Assembly (NCBI GenBank): GCA_009602725.1
Contig: WELB01000003.1
Location: forward strand, 1,544,524-1,583,646
Direction: 5' to 3'
Length of the DNA: 39,123 nucleotides
From: Spirogloea muscicola
Taxonomy: Eukaryota; Streptophyta; Zygnematophyceae; Spirogloeales; Spirogloeaceae
In this document: in pieces, positions 33,446-39,123 of the stretch
Position numbering within the stretch: position 1 is the stretch's first letter
Layout: the number at the start of each line of letters is the position of its first letter
The notes under the pieces: generated by a model
The model's database searches: none
What the model was told of the DNA's origin: nothing
What the model saw: only the letters and a program-made list of their open reading frames with translations
Program-made: the position numbers and the translations under genes

Positions 33446-33749
33446 CTGACAGGCGAGCACAGGCATACAGTGGCACCGTGGCGGGTCAGTCCAGCTGAAG
33501 ACNCCGTTCCTCCCCTCCCCCCTACCCACCCCCTTCTCTTTCCCACCTCCCTCTCCCTTTTCTTTACCTAGCATTCGCCAACGCTTTTTATGTCTATGTC
33601 TTCTCCTGTTTTGTCTTCTCCGTAGACCTCTTTCACCTCCTTCTTGTCTCCCTAGTCATGCTCCTCTCCCCTCTGGCCCACGCTGGCCTACACCATAAGC
33701 AGCGCCAGCAATATAGCAGCACCTGCATTGCCTTCCTCCCTCCTCACAG
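33446..33749. other. 300-nt pyrimidine-rich stretch with a single N, between two 5'-incomplete genes
   Basis: Holds an N at about 33503 and a CT-rich run just after it. The divergent DDRGK1 and regucalcin genes each lack 5' exons here. A collapsed gap or misjoin is the simplest reading. Confidence 0.6.
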
Positions 33750-35197
33750 GACAAGATCGTGCGGGTGCACTTCGAGGAAGGCAGTGAGGAGGAGGACGTC
33801 GCCACGATCCCCCTCGAACACCTGGCGCCTGGCTTCAGGTCTGCCCAGTTCACCACTCTCGCCAGCAAGCCCACGTGGAGTCACCGTCGGCATCCAGCGC
33901 CAAACGTTTCCGTGGCGGCCGGCACCGCGGCTCCATAGGTGCAACGACGGCAAGTGCGACCCGACGGGCCGCTTCTGGGTGGGCACCATGAGCGCGGCGT
34001 GGCGCGAGCCCGGCGGCAAGCGCGGCCGGCTGTACGCGCTGCAGCCGCCGGCGCACGAGCTCTCCGAGCGGCTCCCCACCACGGGTCTCGCCAACGGGCT
34101 CGCCTGGTCCGCTCCCGGCACCGCCATGTTCTTTGTAGACACCGCCCTCCAGGTCAGCCCGCCGGCGCTGCGCCCGGCTCGGAGGCCAGCGCGACGGCAC
34201 CTTCGCCAATAGTTCAGGCGCGGGCTAAGAGTCAGTGTCAGGTCTAGAGTGAGGGTTGCGGCCAGAAGCAGCCGCGTTTGGCGGCCATTTCCCTTGCTGA
34301 CCTCTCTCCCCTTTCCCGTTGCTGGCAAGCAGGTTGTGGACGTCTTCGACTTTGATGGCGGCGCGGGCACCATAGCCAACCGGCGGACCGTCGTTTCCAT
34401 CCCCAAGGAGGAAGGTGACGCATCGCATCCAAGAGCTTCGTTGTAGACACGTCCTCCAAGCTGCTGCTGCCAGCCCATAGGACGAGGTGGTCGTGGTTGA
34501 CGGCGAGATGAGCTACGGAATGCGTCCGACGCTCGTCTCTGCCGCATCTCATGTCGTCTTGCCGAGGCTGCGGCCAGGCAATCCGCAGCAGCCTCTGACG
34601 TGATCGACCTTGGGCTACGCAGGCCAGCCCGATGGTATGGCCATCGACGCAGCGGACAAGCTGTGGGTGACACTGGGCGAGAGCGGCACCGTGCGGCAGT
34701 ACGACCCAGAAACCGGCCAAGAGATTGCACGCATCCGCCTGCCTGTGCAGCGCCCGACCTCCTGCGCCTTTGGAGGTGCCCCCCCTTCACCGAGTCGGCC
34801 TGTGGCCCGACGACTCGCTGTGTACTCAGCTGGGCACGGCCAGCAGGCAGCCATTGCCTCATGACATTACCTTTTTCAGCCCAATGTAAACAGATATATA
34901 TGCCCTGAACCCCATGCTTTAGAAACGCTGACGTGCAGCGGCTGCTTCTGGCAGGGGCGGACCTCAGCGAGCTCTATGTGACGACGCGTGAGGAGAAAGG
35001 TGAGCGTTCAGTGTTTAGGTGCTGGCTCCTCCATCCGCACCCGCGGTAGTGCTCCGGAGCTTCCCTGCTCGAGCTCACGATGTGCTGTGCAAAATGCTTG
35101 TGCAGGAGAAACTCCCTCACAACACGCTGGCGGCCTGTTCCGATGCCATCTGTCTGGAACGAAGGGCGCATCGTTTGCAGTCCCCTATTCTGGTTGA
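33750..35197 (+). CDS. RGN: regucalcin / SMP-30 gluconolactonase-like protein (5' incomplete)
   Basis: Six-bladed beta-propeller lactonase or calcium-binding protein. Six exons with closed phase: 33750-33838, 33939-34152, 34333-34414, 34623-34775, 34955-34999, 35106-35197. Landmarks: CNDGKCDPTGRFWVGTM, TTGLANGLAWSAPGTAMFFV, VFDFDGGAGTIANRR, QPDGMAIDAADKLWVTLGES, PVQRPTSCAFGGADLSELYV, HAGGLFRC and the end FAVPYSG. Metal ligands Asn (CNDGK), Asn (ANGLAW) and Asp (PDGM) are present; the fourth, a Glu in the N-terminal blade, is in the missing part. The first listed exon (DKIVRVHFEEGSEEEDVATI) joins in phase but is less typical of the family. The natural substrate cannot be told from sequence. 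Confidence 0.87.
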
Positions 35198-36328
35198 GCA
35201 CCCGCACTCCTCTCTCTGAGCTGCCATCATCTCTGGACCTTCTTCCACACCACTGGCATATGCAACTGCCGCACCTGCAGTTAATTTGCAAACTCCCATT
35301 GCAAGCATTGGGAATTTGCATCTTCCTCATGCTATACAGAAAGTTCAGCCTTCATATTGAATCTCCCTTCGTGAGCCCTTGATAAGCTTCCAAGACTGGC
35401 GACGGTTCTGCGAAGCAGTGCGTGCCATCTCGCCTGTGCCAGTTGCCTAGCTCGAAATCACGTACCTGGGCACTCCCTGTGCCCAGGTGCAATCCCTTCT
35501 GGCGGAAGAATGTTCCTGCCAGGTTGATTTTCATTGTTGCTGCTTGCTCACCTAGCCGTACTCTAAAGATTGCTGGCTTAATTGGTGAAGTCAGCAGCAC
35601 AATAGGTGGTACCGCAGAAGAAGGAAGCAAATAAGCACCTTGAAGTGTGGACCGGGTGAAGATAATCCACTTCCACGTCATGGCCAATGCCTGACAACCA
35701 GGCCAAGCCATTCCTCACACTCCTTCTCCGATACCACCAGGCCAAGCCACCCCTCACTCTGACACATCGTTACTTTGTGGCTTACTTAAGGATGCAGGCA
35801 CTTTGTGAGGTTGGTTTGACAAAGGTCTCAATCACCAGTTTTGGCAACGTTTTGATACTTGAGATTCAGGTCATCTCAATTTCTGATATTAGGCAAATGC
35901 CTGTCATGGGGAGGAGTGCAGCACAGACCTTTCCTCTTGCGCACACCATAAGAGAGGCACACGAGATCGAGTGGCAATGTCCCAAGGGACTCTGTTGCAG
36001 TTTGACGAGACATTCATCTTTGCTGAGATCAATTGCAGATGGCCATGTGCATGAGGCTGCAGGACATTTGATTGTGTGCTGCCATCTCATTGCCATCATA
36101 ATCCATAAGCCAGACAACAGTATTCCCATCATGACAAGTCATACAAGGACATTGGTAATATGGTACAGAAGTGATGCTGTCATGCCAAGACAATTTGAAC
36201 ACTAACATAATCCTAGATCTGCACTAATCCTCGATCTGCACAGCCTTTAGCAAAGCCATTTGAGGGTGATATACTTCGAATGAGCGCTGTGCTGTGCTGC
36301 AGATTTTTCATGGAGAAACGTCAGAAGC
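35198..36328. other. convergent intergenic region, regucalcin / transketolase
   Basis: 1.1 kb with no gene recognised. Short direct repeats occur: ACCAGGCCAAGCC at 35697 and 35736 (period 39), and a 17-nt near-tandem (AATCCTAGATCTGCACT, then AATCCTCGATCTGCACA) around 36210-36243. I saw no clear TGTAA on either strand here. Confidence 0.5.
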
Positions 36329-38768
36329 TCAGTTTGAAGCGCCCTGGGCCGCCATCACGCCCTTGGCACGCTCCACAACGTTTTCAACCGTGTAGCCGTA
36401 GGCCTTGAAGACGTCCTTGTAGCTGCCGCTCTTGCCGAACGTGGACACCGACAATGTCTGGCCCTTGGGGCCAATCCACTCGCGCCACCCCTGCAAACAG
36501 ACGGTTCAAGAGAAGCGAGCCTGCCTTCATCAGACAGCTATAGAGGAGCAGGTTAGGCTGAGGCTGTCGTATGCCACAACGTTGCTAAGATTAAGAAAAA
36601 GTGAGCTTGCTTTCTCATGCGAGGTGCAGACAGGCAGCGTACCTGGGGGCTGCCCGCTTCGACACTCAGGCGTGCGGTCACTGCCGGCGGCAAAACCTGC
36701 TCACGGTACTCTTCAGGCTGCTCCTCGAACAGCTCCCAGCAGACCAGCGAGACCACACGCACGCTGCGAAGTATCGGACGCCACAGCAAAGTCGTCAGCA
36801 CCGGCAGCAATACGAGGCCTGTCGTCAGCTACTAAGAAGAAGGACATACTGTTAGCCTTAGAGAGCTTCAAGTCTTCAACTCAGAGAAACTGGCAAATGA
36901 AGCAGCCTGATGGACAAGGACTCACAATCCTAGAGGAAGTAAAGGAAAGGGGAAATGACAATGACCAATTAATGGAACCAGAGACTTGGAGCAACGGCAG
37001 CAGCTGCTTACTTCTTTCCCTCCTTTCGGATCTCCTCGGCGGCCTTGGCGGCAAGCAGCAGCTCCGCGCCGGTGGCAATGAGGATGAGGTCGAGGTTTGC
37101 GCCCTCGCCGCTATTGTCACTGATCACGTAGCCGCCCTTGAGGACGCCCTCGGCAGTCGCTCCCTCAACGTGGGTGTCCATCTTCTGGCGCGACAGCGCA
37201 ATGAGCGTCGGGCGGTCCTTGGTGTGCAGAGCTGCCATGTACGCGCCCGACACCTCATTGCCGCTGCCCGGGCGGATGATGCGCAGGTTCGGGATGGCGC
37301 GCAGGCTCGCCAGATGCTCCACCGGCTGGTGCGTCGGGCCATCCTCGCCGACACCAATTGAGTCGTGTGTGCAGATCCAGATGACCTGAGCCTCGCTCAG
37401 CGCCGACAGCCTGATGGGTGCCCGCATGTAGTCCGTGAACACCATGAAGGTCGCCGCGAACGGGATGAGCCCCGTGTTGTGCAGCGCCAGGCCATTGCTG
37501 CAATCCACCACAAATCAGGGAGCTGTCGCAGGTTGGTGGGCAGGTGAGCAAGCGCAGCAAATCGTGACAGGGGTCAGCCACCGGCGTAATCCGCCGGGCT
37601 TGCATATGTTGAAACTATGTATTGCAAGAATGAAATAGATCATCATGAGACCATCACGCTCCAGGATCATGATTTGAGAAGTCTGAACTACAGGATATTT
37701 GCAGCCGAGGAATGAAATTACATATTATGCATGCAACAGCCTTAACATCGGTAACGGCAGACCTTATGGAGCCCATGGCATGCTCGCGAATGCCATAGCG
37801 GAAGTTGCGGTTGGCAGGCGTGTCGTGCTCAAAGTCGCCGTACTTCTTCAGGTACGCCTTGTTGGACGAAGCGAGGTCAGCACTACCGCCAACCAGGCCC
37901 GGGATCACATCCGCCAGCGCGTTCAGCACTGTCTCTGAGTAGCCACGCGTCGCGTCCGCCTCGTCTGTTGCCGACCAGGTCTGCCGCGCCACGGCCAGCA
38001 TGACATGAATTATTTGTAATCTAGTATTCTGTTATTGGTGTTGTCCCACACTTGGCGCAGGTTCCTGCATGTCAGTGTCCACCACCGCCTTGCTGAAAGC
38101 TACTCAAAGAGAGAGCTAAGCAAGCATGGAAGATAATCGATGCATCTTTATTGTCACCCCTACTTGTCAGTCACGTGATCTCTTCGGCTGCATTGCTGCA
38201 TTGCTGCAAGCCAATGTTATTGCAGGCGCAGGACTTGCAGTGCCGGCTCTGTGGGCACGGCAGCAGTGACGAGCTTACCGGAAGGGCCTTCTCCCAGCCG
38301 GCGGGGAGCTCCTTGCTGATGAGCTGGTGGAACGCCTTGGCATCTTCAGGATACTTCTCCTCGTACTGCTTCAGCTCCTGCTGCCATGCCTTCTCAGCCT
38401 CCGCACCACGTTCCCCGGCTTTGTGATACTCCCTAAAGACGCCCGAGGGCAAAATGGAGGAGGGAGGAAGGTTGGGCATTGTTGTACGCAACAGGCGGCG
38501 GCGACACAATAGGCAACAAGTAAGTTTGCTGCCTGACATAAGCCCAAAAACCATTCCGTGAAGCGTATTGCTTTGTCCCATTGAGCTTAGTGAGCGGGCA
38601 AGGAAGGATGTGGCACCTGTAAACTGCCTCGGGGATGTGGAAGGGCTCGGTCGACTCCCAGCCGAGCTTCTGGCGGATGTTCTCCCGCTCCTCCTCACCG
38701 AATGCGCCATGGTGCGCCTTGGGCGTGCCCTGCAGCTTCGGTGACCCGTATCCGATGATTGTGGTCAC
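36329..38768 (-). CDS. TKL: transketolase, C-terminal two thirds (5' partial)
   Basis: Thiamine diphosphate enzyme of the Calvin and pentose phosphate cycles moving two-carbon units between sugar phosphates. Six exons with closed phase: 38768-38617, 38432-38279, 37980-37763, 37497-37012, 36763-36643, 36490-36329, giving 430 residues. Landmarks: [69 protein letters not shown] with the catalytic Glu, [51 protein letters not shown] and the C-terminal [20 protein letters not shown]. The N-terminal pyrophosphate-binding domain and any transit peptide lie beyond the right edge; 38769-39123 is intron. Plastid location is likely but not visible. Confidence 0.95.
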
Positions 38769-39123
38769 CTGCACACAGCACTCGGACCAACAGGCAGCTT
38801 GTTATTGAAAAGCTCAATATCAATACTTGCATAACTACGTCTGTGTGGTTGAGTATTGCTCTGCCTTCATGGCGAAGTTTGCGAGAGGCGTGTGTGCGCG
38901 AGTGCATACAACAGTCAAAGGAAGGTGACATGGAGGAACAAGCAGAAATAGACGAAGGAAGACACATATGTATAACGACAATGCTGTCCCCACTGCGCCC
39001 GTGCGTACGCTAGTAGGAGGAAGGTCACATGTAGGGATCCGCCGAGGAGCGAACGAGGAAGGCATAAGTATGTACGAGCAATGTAGGTTCTGTATTTTAC
39101 ATTGGGGGGGGGGCTTGAGAGGG

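Noticed and set aside
1-39123. Defence island, CRISPR array, biosynthetic cluster or prokaryotic operon
   Set aside because: The window is intron-rich eukaryotic DNA with unrelated housekeeping genes on both strands; no regular repeat-spacer pattern or co-oriented cluster is present.

Overview
The window is nuclear DNA of a photosynthetic eukaryote, most likely a green alga of the trebouxiophyte (Chlorella-like) type. The genes are split into many short exons with GT-AG introns, the DNA is GC-rich with CCG/GCC runs, plastid proteins (Rieske PetC, TGD4) carry transit-type N-termini, and several proteins have the plant domain layout (aprataxin with an N-terminal kinase domain, PNPO fused to NAD(P)HX epimerase, TGD4, MOT1). 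TGTAA motifs, the green-algal poly(A) signal, lie beyond some stops. The genus assignment is inference. Exon coordinates were derived by hand from family alignment in memory plus splice dinucleotides and phase; phases close for nearly all genes.

Layout, left to right: 3-1287 (+) mitochondrial-type ClpP, 5' end cut by the window; 1288-3957 no convincing gene, but a foldback and direct repeats; 3958-5778 (-) UVR-motif plus SnoaL/NTF2-like protein; 6907-11249 (-) plant-type aprataxin (kinase, macro, HIT, zinc finger); 12215-15237 (+) cyclin T; 15854-17505 (-) unrecognised protein of about 298 aa; 17546-18283 assembly gap; 18286-20705 (+) MOT1 molybdate transporter; 20756-21091 (+) possible last exons of an unidentified membrane protein; 22255-26142 (+) NAXE-PNPO fusion; 27674-29245 (+) PetC; 29786-32201 (-) TGD4; 32763-33445 (-) 3' part of DDRGK1; 33750-35197 (+) regucalcin/SMP-30 lacking its 5' end; 36329-38768 (-) C-terminal two thirds of transketolase, running off the right edge.

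The genes are a normal mixed eukaryotic neighbourhood, not one pathway: organelle proteolysis, DNA repair, transcription elongation, molybdate uptake, B6/NADHX salvage, photosynthetic electron transport, plastid lipid import, UFMylation and carbon metabolism. I found no evidence for a gene cluster or defence system. The less ordinary signals are in non-coding DNA: two introns that start with a tRNA T-arm/pol III B-box-like sequence, two introns with degenerate telomere-type (CCCTAAA) tracts near their 3' ends, a dispersed short hairpin repeat family (GGGCTG-N8-CAGCCC), a 130-bp tandem duplication inside MOT1 intron 1, an apparent GC-AG intron, an overlapping upstream frame at TGD4, and poly(A)-type TGTAA motifs facing both ways between convergent genes.
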